From contig NZ_CP029463.1 of NCBI RefSeq assembly GCF_003148385.1, positions 2,170,001-2,234,000 on the forward strand: a stretch of 64,000 nt of DNA, read 5' to 3'. The notes beneath the pieces are model-generated. The model was not told the origin of the DNA. It saw only the letters and a list, made by a program, of their open reading frames with translations, and did no database searches. Every line of letters begins with the position of its first letter. The first letter of the stretch is position 1. Of this stretch, positions 63,392 through 64,000 are shown piece by piece. The stretch comes from Flavobacterium sediminis. Its GTDB lineage: Bacteria > Bacteroidota > Bacteroidia > Flavobacteriales > Flavobacteriaceae. The position numbers and the translations under genes are program-made.

Positions 63392-64000
63392 TGAGTATGA
63401 CTGTAAAAGAACTAACTAAGAAAATAGCACAAACTGAATTTTCAGATGAGATTAACAAAATAACACTCAATATTAATTTTCCTCATATAAATTATGAAAT
63501 TGAGTTTACAGGTCTATCATCTATATATGAGTTTTTTCTAAATCAAAATAATGATTGGAGTAAACTCGTTAATTTACCAAATGAATTAAAAGTATCTTCT
63601 AATTTTTTCAAAAGACATTATGATTTAATATTTGGATTAGATAATTATTTTAATGACTTAAATAGTTTTAATACAAATTGGAATTCAATAAAAAGTAGTA
63701 TAAATAACTATTTATCAAGTTATAATAATCAAATTTTCCCAATAGAATCATCAGAACTTAAACTTTTACTTGGATTATTAAATGAAAATAAAGAACAATT
63801 TGAGGGTGCATTTAACTATATGACATCTAATTTTCAAATTAGGAATAGTAAAGAGTACTTCAAAGGTCAACTTAAATCTTATGAATTTCAAGAATTAAAA
63901 AATGATAATAAAATTTCTAAAACTGAATTAGAAAAGAAAACATTAAATCAAGTAAGAAATTATTTTAATAGAAAAATTAGTGACAATCAAAAAACTCTTT
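63391..64000 (+). CDS. Unknown protein, 3' end outside window
   Basis: A frame starting at the ATG that shares a base with the RES-like stop is open for 203 codons to the window edge. The visible part is rich in Asn, Phe, Leu and Lys and looks helical (F-F-K-R-H-Y-D-L-I-F-G-L); no family is recognised. It extends the operon of the restriction enzyme and RES-like protein. Confidence 0.6.
   Translation, partial: MSMTVKELTKKIAQTEFSDEINKITLNINFPHINYEIEFTGLSSIYEFFLNQNNDWSKLVNLPNELKVSSNFFKRHYDLIFGLDNYFNDLNSFNTNWNSIKSSINNYLSSYNNQIFPIESSELKLLLGLLNENKEQFEGAFNYMTSNFQIRNSKEYFKGQLKSYEFQELKNDNKISKTELEKKTLNQVRNYFNRKISDNQKTL

Noticed and set aside
1..64000. CRISPR array or rRNA operon
   Set aside because: No regularly spaced identical repeats with unique spacers and no rRNA-like sequence were seen.

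Overview
The window is AT-rich DNA from a member of the Bacteroidota, most likely a Flavobacteriaceae species. This is inferred from Bacteroidota-type promoters (TTTG-N19/20-TAnnTTTG), lipoprotein signals ending in S-C, a TPR histidine kinase, and long RHS proteins carrying the flavobacterial core motif PFGMLVPNRH. No rRNA, complete tRNA or CRISPR array was seen.

Layout. (1) 1-13945 looks like ordinary chromosome: a metallophosphoesterase with a barrel-like C terminus, an HD/PycTM fusion, a GAF protein, a small frameshifted lipoprotein, a TPR histidine kinase with its response regulator, then a tight run of small genes (SHOCT, TM2, PD-(D/E)XK, GIY-YIG, lipoprotein, EEP nuclease). (2) 14755-33515 is a polymorphic-toxin locus: an exported RHS-like protein (split by an apparent one-base frameshift), two exported accessory proteins and a 3665-residue RHS protein ending in an AHH-type nuclease tip. 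(3) 32517-48306 is two almost identical 7.9-kb units in direct tandem. Each unit starts exactly at the RHS codons for P-F-G. It carries a complete RHS C-terminal tip (rest of the core plus AHH toxin), a convergent immunity gene, an XRE regulator, a P-loop ATPase, two tyrosine recombinases, a structured non-coding segment and a 264-residue protein. (4) Right after the second unit, the reading frame resumes at the same P-F-G codons with a different tip, a putative HExxH metallopeptidase, and its own presumed exported immunity protein. (5) 50042-53217 holds an XRE gene and two serine recombinases, the second ending in an antisense tRNA 3' fragment. (6) 53301-64000 is accessory DNA: hypotheticals, a lipoprotein, an XRE gene, a RadC-like JAMM protein and a defence-like operon (two unknown genes, a type IIG-like restriction-modification enzyme, a RES-like protein and a partial gene).

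Main interpretation: the 7.9-kb unit looks like a site-specific mobile element that inserts into the conserved core of an RHS gene and brings its own toxin tip and immunity gene, so insertion changes the weapon and stores the old tip downstream. The joint between the two units is an inverted repeat shaped like a tyrosine-recombinase core site. Excision of both units would rejoin the long RHS protein in frame to the metallopeptidase tip. Family names come from reading motifs; no database search was run.
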